A stretch of 64,000 nucleotides of DNA, taken from positions 124,001 through 188,000 of the forward strand of contig CAVSJR010000005.1 in the NCBI GenBank assembly GCA_963728285.1, in the 5' to 3' direction. This stretch comes from CAVSJR01 sp963728285 (lineage in GTDB: Bacteria; Actinomycetota; UBA4738; HRBIN12). The notes under the pieces were generated by a model, which was not told where the DNA came from, ran no database searches, and saw nothing but the letters and a program-made list of their open reading frames with translations. Below are positions 38,752-49,356 of the stretch, piece after piece. The translations under genes and the position numbers were made by a program. Each line of letters starts with the position of its first letter. Positions within the stretch are counted from its first letter, which is position 1.

Positions 38752-38786
38752 CGTCGTGCCCGGGCGGGGAATGCCCGGGCACGACG
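38752..38786. terminator. Bidirectional terminator hairpin between convergent genes
   Basis: Perfect 14-bp arms CGTCGTGCCCGGGC and GCCCGGGCACGACG around GGGGAAT, lying 5 bp after the hydrolase stop and 16 bp before the end of the opposing gene. Confidence 0.65.
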
Positions 38787-38802
38787 ACGTGCGGGGATCG
38801 GG

Positions 38803-39405
38803 TTAGGCGTTGCCGAGGCCGGCGGCGGCCGGCGGCTGGACCGGCTCGGGATCCGGGACGTTGCCCTTGCCGTTGAACGGAACGTAGATGACGTTCAACG
38901 AGGCCTCGTCGTAGATGACGTTGCCGGTCGAGGCGGCCATCAACCGTACGGTGTGCTGGCCGCTCGCGACCGGCCACGCGGAATTGGTCGCGCAGTTGCT
39001 CTCGTTGTCGCTGTTTCCGTCGTTCGCCTCGAGCCGCATCGTGCGCTGGGAGCTGACGATCTCGACTCCGTTGAGATCGAGGAAACACGTGCTGACCTCG
39101 GCCGTGACGACTCCGCGAGCTCCCCCCGGGAGGAACACGTCGGAGGACGCATCCATCACGAGGTACCCGCGCTTCGGGGCCGTGATGTTGACGCTGAGGA
39201 TCTGCGTGCCGCCGTCCCCGCGAGCGGACCGCAGGACCCCGCCGTTCCGATGCTTCTCCGCCGCGCGGATCAGCTGGTCGGCCCGGTACCCCTCCAGCTT
39301 GTCCGCGTTGATGATCTGACCGGCGATGGCCGTCCCGCCGGCCGTCGCGGCGGCTACCACCATCGCCACGACGATCGTGGCCGTGTGCCTTCGAACGATG
39401 TTCAT
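38803..39405 (-). CDS. Secreted protein of unknown function
   Basis: 200 residues from ATG 39405, which has GGGGAGG five bases upstream. N-terminal NIVRRHTATIVVAMVVAAAT is a signal peptide or membrane anchor, followed by NADKLEGYRADQLIRAAEKH, a short motif I have often seen after signal sequences in actinobacterial secreted proteins. The rest is beta-rich (GGTQILSVNITAPKRGYLVM, SGQHTVRLMAASTGNVIYDE) with cysteines in STCFLD and SNCAT that could pair. Intact. Not assigned to a named family. Confidence 0.75.
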   Translation of the reverse strand: MNIVRRHTATIVVAMVVAAATAGGTAIAGQIINADKLEGYRADQLIRAAEKHRNGGVLRSARGDGGTQILSVNITAPKRGYLVMDASSDVFLPGGARGVVTAEVSTCFLDLNGVEIVSSQRTMRLEANDGNSDNESNCATNSAWPVASGQHTVRLMAASTGNVIYDEASLNVIYVPFNGKGNVPDPEPVQPPAAAGLGNA

Positions 39406-39523
39406 GGATGCCTCCCCTGCCCACCCCGTTGGTGAGCCCGGCCGCATGCTCCCGGACGGGCGCCGAGGATGCAAACCCTGCCTGGTCGATCACCGCGCCG
39501 GGGAAGGCCTGCCTGGCAACGCG

Positions 39524-39550
39524 TTGACCCTGGCACTCCACCGCTATCCT
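39524..39550 (+). promoter_or_regulatory. groESL promoter
   Basis: TTGACC (39524-39529) and TATCCT (39545-39550), spacer 15 bp, slightly short. The CIRCE element begins two bases after the -10, so HrcA binding would cover the start site. Confidence 0.55.
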
Positions 39551-39551
39551 G

Positions 39552-39578
39552 TTAGCACTCCAACCAGGGGAGTGCTAA
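39552..39578 (+). promoter_or_regulatory. CIRCE element (HrcA operator)
   Basis: TTAGCACTC-N9-GAGTGCTAA, a perfect match to the CIRCE consensus, 21 bp upstream of the groES start. Established function: HrcA repression of chaperonin genes, relieved on heat shock. hrcA itself is not in the window. Confidence 0.97.
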
Positions 39579-39598
39579 CGAAACGGGGAGGGAAGGCG

Positions 39599-39896
39599 AT
39601 GGCATGGATTCAAACTGAAGCCCCTCGAGGACCGGATCGTGGTGAAGCCGGTCGAGGGCGAGGAGACGACCGTCCTCGGGCATCGTGATCCCCGACACGG
39701 CGAAGGAGAAGCCCCAGGAGGGCGAGGTCGTCGCGGTCGGGCCGGGGCGCTTCGAGGACGGGACGCGCGTGCCGCTCGACGTCTCGGTGGGCGACAAGGT
39801 CATCTACTCGAAGTACGGCGGCACCGAGGTCAAGGTCGACGGCGAGGAGTACTGCTGATCCTGTCCGCCCGCGACGTGCTGGCCGTCAACGGCTAA
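39599..39896 (+). CDS. groES: Co-chaperonin GroES, frameshifted
   Basis: Heptameric lid of GroEL. Conserved KLKPLEDRIVVKPVEGEETT, then after a shift near 39,680 IVIPDTAKEKPQEGEVVAVG, GDKVIYSKYGGTEVKVDGEE and, after a second shift near 39,856, LILSARDVLAV. The first codons are also disturbed (ATG GCA TGG), so the start could be 39599 or the ATG at 39604. Three breaks in under 300 bp of an essential gene argue for sequence error. GGGAGGG lies upstream. Confidence 0.9.
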
Positions 39897-39967
39897 GATA
39901 CCGATCTCTGCGGGGGCTCGCTGCGTGAGGGCCGCTCCGCTCTATCGAACCAGCCAAGGAGGAATGC

Positions 39968-41594
39968 ATGGCAGCCAAGCTGCTGAAGTTCAGCGAGGAC
40001 GCGCGACGCTCGCTCGAGGCCGGCGTCAACAAGCTGGCCGACGCCGTGGCGATCACGCTCGGGCCCAAGGGCCACAACGTGGTGCTCGACAAGAAGTGGG
40101 GCCCGCCGACGATCACCAACGACGGCGTGACGATCGCGAAGGAGGTCGAGCTCGAGGACCCGTGGGAGAACATGGGCGCGCAGCTCGCGAAGGAGGTCGC
40201 CACCAAGACCAACGACGTCGCCGGTGACGGCACGACGACGGCGACGGTGCTCGCCCGCGCCATGGTTCACAGCGGGATGCGCAACGTCGCGGCCGGCGCG
40301 AACCCGATGGCGCTGAAGCGCGGCATCGAGAAGGCGGTCGCGGCCGCGGTGGAGCACATCAAGAACCAGGCCAAGGACGTCGAGACGCGCGAGGAGATCG
40401 CGAACGTCGCCTCCATCTCCGCCGCCGACGAGACGGTCGGCGACGTGCTCGCCGAGGCGCTCGACAAGGTCGGCAAGGACGGCGTCGTCACCGTCGAGGA
40501 GTCGAACACCTTCGGCATGGAGCTCGAGTTCGTCGAGGGCATGCAGTTCGACAAGGGATACATCTCGCCGTACTTCGTCACCGACCAGGAGCGCATGGAG
40601 GCCGTCGCTCGAGGAGCCCTACATCCTGATCGTGAACAAGAAGATCTCGAGCGTGCCGGAGATGCTTCCCGCGCTCGAGAAGGTGATGCAGAGCGGCAAG
40701 CCGCTCGTGATCATCGCCGAGGACATCGAGGGCGAGGCCCTCGCAACGCTCGTCGTCAACAAGATCCGCGGCACGTTCAACGCCGTCGCGGTCAAGGCTC
40801 CCGGATTCGGCGATCGGCGCAAGGCCATGCTCCAGGACATCGCGATCCTGACCGGCGGCCAGGTCATCTCCGAGGAGGTCGGCCTCAAGCTCGAGAACGC
40901 CGACCTGGACCTCCTGGGTCGCGCCCGGAGGGTGGTCGTCACGAAGGACGACACGACGATCATCGAGGGGCAGGGGAGCGAGGAAGAGGTCAAGGGCCGG
41001 ATCAACCAGATCAAGGCCGAGATCGAGGCGACCGACTCCGACTGGGACCGCGAGAAGCTTCAGGAGCGGCTGGCGAAGCTCTCCGGCGGCGTCGCGGTCG
41101 TGAAGGTCGGCGCGGCAACCGAGGTGGAGCTGAAGGAGAAGAAGCACCGCATCGAGGACGCGCTGCGCTCCACGCGGGCGGCGATCGAGGAGGGCATCGT
41201 CCCCGGCGGGGGCGTCACGCTGATCCGCGCGGAGGAGGCGCTCGACAAGCTCGACCTGACGGGCGACGAGGCCACCGGCGCGAAGATCGTGCAAGTCCGC
41301 GCTGGCCGAGCCGGCCCGGACGCATCGCCGAGAACGCCGGCTACGAGGGCGCCGTGATCGTCCAGCGGATCCGCAGCGAGGGCGACGGCAGCGGGGTTCA
41401 ACGCCGCCACCGGTGAGTGGGTGGACATGGTCAAGTCCGGGATCATCGACCCCGCCAAGGTGACTCGCTCGGCGCTGCAGAACGCCGCCTCGATCGCCGG
41501 GCTCGTGATCACGACCGAGAGCGCCGTCGTGGAGAAGCCCGAGGAGGAGGACGAGTCGGCGGCCGCCGCGGCCGGCGCCGGTCACATGCACTGA
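39968..41594 (+). CDS. groEL: Chaperonin GroEL, frameshifted
   Basis: 60-kDa chaperonin. AAGGAGGAATGC precedes the ATG. Conserved blocks: VAITLGPKGHNVVLDKKWGP, NDVAGDGTTTATVLARAM (ATP site), KGYISPYFVTD, GFGDRRKAMLQDIAILTGGQ, AIEEGIVPGGGVTLIRAEE, NAASIAGLVITTESAVVEKP. Frame changes near 40,610 (extra G before LEEPYILIVNKK), 41,288, 41,320 and 41,395. C-terminus ends AGAGHMH rather than the Gly-Met repeat of many GroELs, similar to actinobacterial GroEL1 with its His-rich tail. In groES operon under CIRCE control. Confidence 0.93.
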
Positions 41595-41619
41595 GGTCCG
41601 AACCAGAACCGGACCGCTC

Positions 41620-41648
41620 GAGGGCGGGGCTTCGGCCCCGCCCTCTTT
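41620..41648 (+). terminator. Rho-independent terminator of groESL
   Basis: GAGGGCGGGGC, loop TTCG, GCCCCGCCCTC followed by TTT; 25 bp after the groEL stop. Confidence 0.9.
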
Positions 41649-41756
41649 GCGTCGGGCGTCCGGTGGCCGGTGTCGACCGGCTAGCGTGTTCACACGGTCG
41701 ACTCGGTGAGGCCGTTCCGGAGGACGAAGGCCCGGGTGCCGAAGGGGGAGCCAGCG

Positions 41757-42198
41757 ATGGGGTGGGAGATTCGGGCCCAGGTCGAGATCGAAGCGCCGCC
41801 CGAAGCGGTGTGGAAGGTGCTGATGGACTTCGACTCGTATCCCTCATGGAATCCGTTCATCCGCCGGCGTGCACGGCCGAGCGGAGGTCGGGTCGAAGCT
41901 GAAGGCGAGGCTGGAGCCGCCCACGGGACGAGGCATGACGTTTCGCCCCACGGTGACGACGCTGAGGCCGCGCGAGGCATTCGGTTGGCTCGGCCGCCTC
42001 GGCGTTCCGGGGGTGTTCGACGGAGCGCACCGATTCGAGCTTGAGCCCCTCGACGGGGGTCGGACTCGGTTCGTTCAATCCGAACGGTTCGACGGCATCC
42101 TTGCCGGCCCGCTGAAGCGCTCGATCCGCGATCGCACCCTCGCGGGATTCGAGGAGATGAACCGAGCGCTGGCCGAGCGCGCCCGAGGCGCCGACTAG
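41757..42198 (+). CDS. SRPBCC (polyketide cyclase/START-like) protein, one frameshift
   Basis: About 147 residues. N-terminus IRAQVEIEAPPEAVWKVLMD then SYPSWNPFIR is the classic opening of SRPBCC ligand-binding proteins; after a shift near 41,870 it continues VGSKLKARLEPPTGRGMTFR and FDGAHRFELEPLDGGRTRFV. GGGGGAG upstream of the ATG. The ligand is unknown. Its stop abuts the end of the convergent TolB-like gene (4-bp overlap). Confidence 0.78.
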
Positions 42199-43282
42199 CA
42201 GATCCCCATCCGGACGATCGCGGGTAACGATGTGCACCGGCCGCGCCCCGCGGCCGAGTCGGGCTCCCCCGATGCCACCGGCGACAACCGAGCGGCGTCG
42301 GCATCCGTCATCTGTGGTGCGGATCCCCACGTGACCTGGAAGACACCCTGGACCCCTTCGGTGGGGATGCGGTGCTCCACGCGCACCGTCGTTCGTCATC
42401 GAGAACAGGTCGGCACAGCAGAAGTCGTCGTAGCGCCGATCGCTCGAGAACGCGATCCGGTCGCCCCGCGGCGAGTAGGTCGGATCGAAGTCGTTGTTCG
42501 GGTAGGCCGCCTGCGTGAGCCTCGTCACGTGCGTACCGTCCCGGTGAAGCGAATAGACGATGTTTCCGAGGCGGACCGCCTGGCTGTTGACCAGGACGAG
42601 CGAGCCGTCGGGCGAATAGTCGGGGGACGTCGCTTCGAGGGCGGCGGGCGTGATCGCGTGCTCGCCGGAGCCGTCGATCCGCATCTCGTAGACCTGCGCG
42701 GCGATGCCCTTCCAGGCGAACCGGGTGAATGCGACGTGCCGGCCGTCGGGGGACACGGTCGGGGAAGAAGTCGATCGCCTCGTTCTGGCCCTGTCGGTAC
42801 CGGGTCAGCGGCCGCTTGTCCGTGCCGTCGGACCGCATGATCCAGATCGCGCAGACGCCGTTGTCGGGCTTGCATCGAGCGAACACGACCCTTCCATCCG
42901 GGGTGAGGGTGGCACCATAGTCTCGATACCCGGGCGCGTCCCCGGCCAGCCTGTGCTGATCGGTGCCGTCGGCGTTCATGATCCAGATGCGGGCATGGTC
43001 GTCCGGTGTGTTCGCACGGAGGAGCGAGAAGGTGAGGCGTCCGTCCGCCGTCCACTCCGGGGTGAATGTCACGTGCCGCGCATCCGTGTGCGTCAACTGC
43101 GCGAGCCCCGTGCCGTCGGGGTTGACGGCGTAGATCTGCCCCGTGATGAAGTCGGCGAACGCGATCCTGCCGTCGCGGCCGGGGAAGGTCGCCGTCGCGG
43201 GGCTCGCGGTGCAACGACCGAGGGCCGCGAGGAGTCCCACGAGCAGCGCCGCTCGCCACCGCATTCGTCGTGTCGATCTCAA
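42195..43282 (-). CDS. Secreted TolB-like (PD40) beta-propeller protein, frameshifted
   Basis: About 360 residues. Signal peptide in MRWRAALLVGLLAALGRCTA, then FPGRDGRIAFADFITGQIYA. PD40-type blades: VNPDGTGLAQLTHTDARHVT, IWIMNADGTDQHRLAGDAPG, IWIMRSDGTDKRPLTRYRQG, YEMRIDGSGEHAIT, YSLHRDGTHVTRLTQAAYPN, SPRGDRIAFSSDRRYDD. Frame changes near 42,770 and 42,385. No peptidase domain follows. It is a tandem paralogue of the next gene and probably cotranscribed with it. Confidence 0.78.
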
Positions 43283-43321
43283 CGCATGGCTCCTCGCTCC
43301 GATTCCGCTCAGTCCGCCGCG

Positions 43322-44286
43322 TCACGTCGCTGGACCCCATGAAGCAATGACCAACGCGCGGCCGCCCTCCACGATGGTGGAGAGATCCCCATTCGCCCCT
43401 CGCACGACGATGTCCGTGCAGCAAAAGCGCGGGTAGGCCTCGTCGCTCGTGAGGACGATCTTCCTGCCGCTCGGGGCGTACGAGCCGAACATCAGGTTGT
43501 GGCGGGGCGCCGAGTCCGTCAGGCGGGTGAGTCCCGTGCCGTCGGGCCTGACGCTCCAGAGGTTGCTGTGGGGCACGACAACAGTTGTCGGTGAACAGGA
43601 TTCGCTCTCCGTCCGGGGACCAGTCCGGCCAGAAGCCCTCGGTATCGGGGCTCGTCAGCCGCTGAAGGCCGGTTCCGTCGGCGTTCACGACCCAGACGGC
43701 CGAGAGTGAAGCCGGCTCGATCGCTCGCGAACGCGATCGACGTGCCGTCGGGGGAGAACACGGGGCGGACGTGGATTCGATGCCCGCCCACGACTCGGTA
43801 CGCGTAGCTGCCGTCGGCGCTCATCACGCTGATATCGCACGAACCGATGAAGCCGAACGGCATGTCGCAGCGGCTGTAGACGATCTGCGTGCCGTCGGGC
43901 GACCAACTGGGCGTCAGGTGCTCGAACCGCGGCTCGTCGGTGATCTGCGTCTTGTGCCGGCCGTCGGAATCCATGACCCAGATCTCGTAGTTGCCGCTCA
44001 CATTGCTCTCGAACGCGATCTTCGAGCCATCCGGCGACCAGGAGGGCAGCGCAGCGGCTGCGGGGTCGGGGACGTGCGTCAACCGTTGGAGGTGGCTCCC
44101 GTTCGGCCGGATCGTGTAGATATCCGAGTGGAAGCCGAGGTCGCCTCCCGGGAACTGGTCTCCGTAGGAGAACGCGATGCGTCCGTCGGGTCCGGGGAAC
44201 GTGGCGCGGGCCGTCGGTGAAGTGCCGAGCACCAGGAGCCCGAGGACCACCGCCAACCAGGTTGGCGTGAGGCGCGCCATTCGCAT
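43322..44286 (-). CDS. Secreted TolB-like (PD40) beta-propeller protein, frameshifted
   Basis: About 320 residues. Signal peptide RLTPTWLAVVLGLLVLGTSP ending near TARA, then TFPGPDGRIAFSYGD as in its paralogue. Blades: YTIRPNGSHLQRLTHVPD, LPSWSPDGSKIAFESNVSGN, IWVMDSDGRHKTQITDEPRF, LTPSWSPDGTQIVYSR, VVNADGTGLQRLTSPDTEGF, WSVRPDGTGLTRLTDSAPRH. Frame changes near 43,700 and 43,590. Ends 39 bp before the paralogue starts. Such propellers bind partners or polymers; role here unknown. Confidence 0.78.
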
Positions 44287-44423
44287 GTTCCTTCCCCTCG
44301 CCGGCGGGCGAAGGGAAGTCTAGTGCGTCGAATCCTGTAAGCGCAATACCCGGGCGCGGCTCGAGGTCGCGGCACCACGTCCTAGACTGGCCGTGACGGT
44401 CGGAGCTCGTCGAGGGGACCGGA

Positions 44424-45498
44424 ATGTTCGAGGACCTGATCCGAAGCGTGGGACGGCGAGGAGGTCGTCGTCCGCTTCGACGATCAACTCGACGCGTGGA
44501 TGCTGGTCGGCGTTCACTCCACCGCGCTCGGCCCCGCGATGGGCGGGACCCGCATGAAGGCGTACGAGAAGCCCGACGCCGCAATGCGGGACGTGCTTCG
44601 CCTCTCCGGAGCGATGACGCTCAAGAACGCGGCGGCCGGCCTGCCGTTCGGCGGCGGCAAGGCGGTGCTGGCCGTCGACGCGATTCCCGAGGGGGACCAT
44701 CGCCGGCGCCTGCTCGAGCGCTACGCGGAGCTGCTCGCGTCGCTCGGAGGCACGTACGTCACGGCGTGTGACATGAACACGACGGTTGCGGACATGGACG
44801 TCATCGCCGAACGCTGCTCCTCCGTTCTGGGTCGATCGCCGGGCAACGGTGGATCGGGGAGCTCCGCCCCGGCGACCGCCACGGGGGTCTTCCACGGTAT
44901 TCGCGCTTCCCTGTCGCACGCGGGCGAGGACGGACTCGACGGCCGAACGGTGGTGGTGCAGGGCGCGGGCGCCGTGGGCGCCAGGCTCTCGACGCTGCTC
45001 TCCGATGCGGGGGCGTCCGTGCTCATCGCCGACCCGGTGGCGGATCGCGTTCGCGATGTCGTCGATCGGACGGGGGCCGGGGAGGTCGCGGTCACCGAGG
45101 CGATCGAGACGCCGTGCGACGTCTTCTCGCCGTGCGCGACGGGCGCCGTCCTGAGCGAGGAGACCATCCCTCGTCTGCGATGCCGGATCGTCGCGGGCGC
45201 GGCGAACAATCAACTTGCCACCGAGCCGGACGCGGATCGATTGCGGGCGGCGGGGATCCTCTACGCGCCGGACTTCGTCGTGAACGCCGGCGGCGTCTTG
45301 AGCCTGGCGGGCCTCGAGACGTTGGGCTGGACCGGGGATGAGCTCGAGCGCAGGCTTCGCGGCATCGGCGACACGCTGCAGAAGGTGTTGGCCGCCGCCG
45401 ACGAGGCCGGCATCTCGACCGACGCCGCGGCGCGCCGCCTCGCCGAGGATCGGATCGCGTCCTCCCGAGCACGCCCGGCGGCCCCCGCCGCTACGTGA
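44424..45498 (+). CDS. Leucine/valine/phenylalanine dehydrogenase family protein, one frameshift
   Basis: NAD-dependent oxidative deamination of branched-chain or aromatic amino acids. Conserved STALGPAMGGTRMKAY, the catalytic-lysine segment LSGAMTLKNAAAGLPFGGGK, TACDMNTTVADMDVIAERC, the NAD site VVVQGAGAVGARLSTLLSDA and APDFVVNAGGVLSLAGLET. About 357 residues. GAGGGGA precedes the ATG; an extra base near 44,447 separates MFEDLIRS from WDGEEVVVRFDDQ. The stop overlaps the end of the convergent membrane gene. Exact amino acid not resolvable. Confidence 0.88.
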
Positions 45499-45901
45499 TC
45501 GGCTGCTCCGCCCCCGCGCGCGCCAAGCCGACCAGGAGGCCGATCGCCGTGAGCAGCGCCAGCACGCTGAACAGCCACCACGGCCAGGTTGGGGAGCCCT
45601 CGGGAAGGCCGAGGAGACCGGTCAGCGCGAAGACCGTCGCGGACGCGGCCGCGACGAAGAGGATGGCCCACGACCACCACCAGTGATCGTCGATGCGCTG
45701 GGCGATCAGCACGGCCACGAGCGAGATCCCGATGGCCTGGATGCCCATGATGCGAAACGCCGAGTACTCCGGATAGGGCACCTGCTCGAGGAGGGTCACG
45801 AGGAGGAACTTCGGGGCGATGACGGCGACCGCCCCGATCAGGGTCCACGCGGCTGCCTCCCAATAGAGGACTCGACGGAGAAACGCCATACGGGCGCGCA
45901 T
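45491..45901 (-). CDS. Small four-helix membrane protein
   Basis: 136 residues from ATG 45901 (an in-frame TTG at 45922 would add seven). Four hydrophobic segments: AAAWTLIGAVAVIAPKFLLV, IMGIQAIGISLVAVLIAQRI, WWSWAILFVAAASATVFALT, WWLFSVLALLTAIGLLVGLA. No recognised family. TATCCT on this strand (45941-45936) may be its -10. Overlaps the convergent dehydrogenase gene by eight bases. Confidence 0.7.
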   Translation of the reverse strand: MRARMAFLRRVLYWEAAAWTLIGAVAVIAPKFLLVTLLEQVPYPEYSAFRIMGIQAIGISLVAVLIAQRIDDHWWWSWAILFVAAASATVFALTGLLGLPEGSPTWPWWLFSVLALLTAIGLLVGLARAGAEQPIT

Positions 45902-46020
45902 TCTCCCAGCTTGGTTCGGCAATGACCCGGTTGGTAGGATACGGGCGCTTTTCGCGGGCCTTGGCTCCCCCCGGTATCCGGGCCCGGTCCGACGGACCCT
46001 ACCGATCCATGAGGTGATGA

Positions 46021-47427
46021 ATGACGCAAGGACCGCGGGTGGCCATCATCGGCCTGGACTGCGTGACGCCCCAACTGTTGTTCCGCGACCTCGCCAACGA
46101 GACCCCGAACATCCGCAAGCTCATGTCGAACGGCATGCACGGCGACCTCGCGAGCATCACGCCGCCGATCACCGTCCCGGCGTGGGCGTGCGCCATGACG
46201 GGAAAGACCCCCGGTCAGCTGGGCATCTACGGGTTTCGCAACCGGAAGGACAACACCTACGACGGCCTGTCGATCGCGACCTCCGCGTCGGTCAAGGAGC
46301 CGACCGTCTGGGATCTCCTCGGCGAGCAGGGGAAGAAGTCGCTGCTCATCGGCGTCCCGCCCGGCTATCCCATCCAGCCGCTCGAGGGATGGCGCATCAG
46401 CTGCTTTCTCACGCCGCCGTCGGCCAAGAGCTACGCGTATCCCGACGACGTGAGGCCGAGGTCGAGCAGGAGCTCGGTCCCGAGGAGCCGTACATCTTCG
46501 ACATCCCGAACTTCCGCGAGAAGGGGATGGAGCAGGTTCACGATCAGCTGTTCAAGATGACGGAGCGCAGGTTCCGGGTCGCGCGCCGGATGGTGAAGAA
46601 CAAGCCCTGGGACTTCTTCATGATGGTGGAGATGGGGGCGGATCGGCTTCATCACGTGTTCTGGCAGCACTTCGACCCGCGCCACCCGCAAGTACGAGCC
46701 GGGCAACCCGTTCGAGATCGGCGTTCCAGGACTACTACCGCTACCTGGACAAGGAGGTCGGCTCGCTCATCGAGCTGCTGCCGGATGACTGCGTCACCAT
46801 CGTCATGTCGGACCACGGCGCGCGCCGGATGATGCAGGGCGGCCTGTGCTTCAACGACTGGCTGATGCAGGAGGGCTACCTCGCGATGTCGGAGGACGTG
46901 GCGGAGATCACGCCGATCGCGAAGGCGCCGATCGACTGGAGCCGCACCGATCGCGTGGGGCGACGGCGGCTACTACGGCCGCTGCTTCCTGAACGTCAAG
47001 GGACGGGAGCCGCAGGGCATCATCGAGCCGTCCCGGTACGAGGCGGTGCGAGACGAGCTGATCGCCAAGCTCGAGGCGCAGCTCGGACCCGGATGGGCGG
47101 CCCCTCGGAACGAAGGTGCTCAAGCCCGACAGGACGTCTATCCCGGAGGTCTGCGGGGTGGCGCCCGATCTCATCGTGTACTTCGGCGACCTGGAATGGC
47201 GCTCCGTGGGCACGGTCGGCAATCCCGAGCCTCTTCACGCACGAGAACGACACCGGTCCCGACGGCGCGAACCACGACCGGACGGGCGGTGTTCTCCATG
47301 ATGGGCCTTCCCGGCCAGCCCATGGGCGAGGTCGACGGCCTGAACCTCGTCGACGTGGGACCCAGCGTCCTCAAGATCTATCGGCATCGACGCGCCCGAA
47401 GGGGCGGTCGGGAGGAGCTTCCTGTGA
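46021..47427 (+). CDS. Alkaline-phosphatase-superfamily phosphodiesterase/nucleotide pyrophosphatase-like protein, frameshifted
   Basis: About 465 residues. N-terminal metal site VAIIGLDCVTPQLLF; nucleophile region ITPPITVPAWACAMTGKTPG (Thr after the proline-rich turn) and GIYGFRNR; then DFFMMVEMGADRLHHVFWQH (metal-binding D-x3-H) and VTIVMSDHGARRM (DHG). The C-terminus reads FSMMGLPGQPMGEVDGLNLV then VGPSVLKIYGIDAP-like text. Frame changes near 46,450, 46,690, 46,722, 46,965, 47,125, 47,228 and 47,275. No signal peptide: intracellular. Its stop overlaps the GTG of cysC, suggesting linked action on a sulfated or nucleotide substrate. Confidence 0.8.
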
Positions 47428-48065
47428 CGCATCACCCGGAGCAGAAGGGGTTCACCGTCTGGTTCACCGGACTGTCCGGCTCGGGCAAGTCGACGATCGC
47501 CGAGATGCTCTACCACGAGCTGCAGGCGCGCGAGATGAAGATCGAGATCCTGGACGGCGACGTCGTCCGGCAAGAACCTGTCGAAGGGCCTCGGCTTCTC
47601 CAAGGAGGACCGCGACACGAACATCATGCGGATCGCGTTCGTCGCCGACCTGCTCACGCGCAACGGCGTCGGCGACGATCTGCTGCCCGATCTCCCCCTA
47701 CAAGGAGACGCGGGACGCGTGCCGCCGCATGATCGGCGAGTTCGTCGAGGTCTTCGTCTACGCGACCGTCGAGGAGATCGCCGAGCACCGCGATCCGAAG
47801 GGCCTGTACAAGAAGGCGCTCGCCGGGGAGATCAACGGACTTCACCGGGGTCGACGACCCCTACGAGGCGCCCGAGGACCCCGAGCTCGTCATCGACACC
47901 GATGGCCGAGGAGCCCGAGGCAGTCCATGCAGCACGTGCTCGACGTGCTCGCCGACGCTCGGCTACATCGAGGACGCGACGGCTCGCGTCGAGGGCGACC
48001 GCGTCCACTCGGGCCTGACGGATCTGCGCACCACCGACACGGGGCACGTGGCGAAGGGTCGGTAA
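47424..48065 (+). CDS. cysC: Adenylylsulfate kinase, frameshifted
   Basis: Phosphorylates APS to PAPS. P-loop FTVWFTGLSGSGKSTIAEML near residue 12, LDGDVVR, then LGFSKEDRDTNIMRIAFVAD, PYKETRDACRRMIG, VEVFVYATVEEIAEHRDPKG, LYKKALAGEING and FTGVDDPYEAPEDPELVIDT, all in family order. Frame changes near 47,572, 47,692, 47,840, 47,900 and 47,930-47,960. About 210 residues; the C-terminal HSGLTDLRTTDTGHVAKGR is an extra tail. No cysD/cysN in view, so PAPS here may serve sulfotransfer rather than assimilation. Confidence 0.85.
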
Positions 48066-48186
48066 GCCTGAGCCCACGGCCGTTCGCCGTGCCTGGTACC
48101 TTCGGAGGATGCAGACGTCCGAGCGCCCGTCCCTTCCCGGGTGGGCGCTCTGCGTTTCCGGGGCCCGCGAGCTAGGGGAGGAGCGG

Positions 48187-49352
48187 ATGGAGTACGAGAT
48201 CGGCATCGGGAAGACCGCCCGGCGGGCCTACGGCTTCGACGAGGTGGCGATCGTTCCATCCCGCCGCACGCGCGATCCCGACGACGTCGACATCTCCTGG
48301 GAGATCGACGCGTACCGTTCGACGCTTCCGATGATGGCATCGGCGATGGACGCCGCCGTGTCGCCGGCCACCGCGATCGAGATCGGACGCCTCGGCGGGC
48401 TCGCCTGCCTGAACCTCGAGGGACTGCAGACGCGCTTCGAGGACCCCGACCCGATCTTCGAGGAGATCGCCCAGCTGTCCGACGAGAAGGCCACCCGGAG
48501 GATGCAGGAGCTCTACAAGGAGCCGATCAAGGAGGAGCTGATCGGACGCCGAATCCGGGAGATCAAGGAGGGCGGGGTCGTCGCGGCCGCGTCGCTCACG
48601 CCGCAGAAGGTCGAGCGCTACGCCGCCGCTCACGCTCGAGGCGGAGCCTCGACGTCCTGGTGATCCAGGGAACGGTCGTGTCCGGCGAGCACGTCTCCAC
48701 GCGGACGGAGCCCCTCAACCTCAAGGAGTTCATTCGCGTCGTTCGACATCCCGGTCATCGTCGGCGGATGCGCGTCGTACGCCACGGCGCTGCACCTGAT
48801 GCGAACCGGTGCGGTCGGCGTGCTCGTCGGCGTCGGGCCCGGGAACGCGTGCACGACGCGCGGCGTCATCGGCGTCGGGGTGCCGCAGGCGACGGCCATC
48901 GCGGACGCGGCGGCCGCGCGCCGCGAGCATCAGCACGAGACGGGCCGCTACTGCCACGTCATCGCCGACGGCGGAATGCGGACCGGCGGCGACATCGCCA
49001 AGGCGATCGCCTGCGGCGCCGACGCCGTGATGATCGGCTCGCCGCTCACGCGCTGCGTACGAGGCGCCCGGCCGCGGCTACCACTGGGGGATGGCGACGT
49101 TTCACCCCACGCTTCCGCGTGGCGCGCGGGTGAAGACCAATCAGGTCGCATCGCTCGAGCGAGATCCTCGTCGGTCCCGCCCACGAGAACGACGGCACGT
49201 TCAACCTGTTCGGGGCCCTCGCGACGTCGATGGCCACGACGGGCTACGCCAACGTGAAGGAGTTCCAGAAGGCCGAGCTCGTGATCGCTCCGTCGATCAA
49301 GACCGAGGGCAAGAGCTACCAACGCTCGCAGGGCGTGGGCATGGGGAACTGA
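48187..49352 (+). CDS. guaB3: GuaB3 family IMP dehydrogenase-related protein, frameshifted
   Basis: TIM-barrel protein related to IMP dehydrogenase, lacking CBS domains. About 385 residues: MEYEIGIGKTARRAYGFDEV, PMMASAMDAAVSPATAIEIG, GGCASYATALHLMRTGAVGV, VGPGNACTTRGVIGVGVPQA (the active-site Cys loop), IADGGMRTGGDIAKAIACGA, GYHWGMATFHPTLPRGARVK, and KTEGKSYQRSQGVGMGN. AGGGGAGG precedes the ATG. Frame changes near 48,640, 48,745, 49,060 and 49,155. Followed five bases later by guaA. In actinobacteria it usually lies beside a true guaB, which is not in this window. Confidence 0.88.
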
Positions 49353-49356
49353 CGGC

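Noticed and set aside
44334..44352. A GTA-N7-TAC match before the dehydrogenase gene
   Set aside because: Lacks the flanking CG and outer G/C of the dyad and no -10 stands at 32-33 bp; a few such partial matches are expected by chance in 64 kb.
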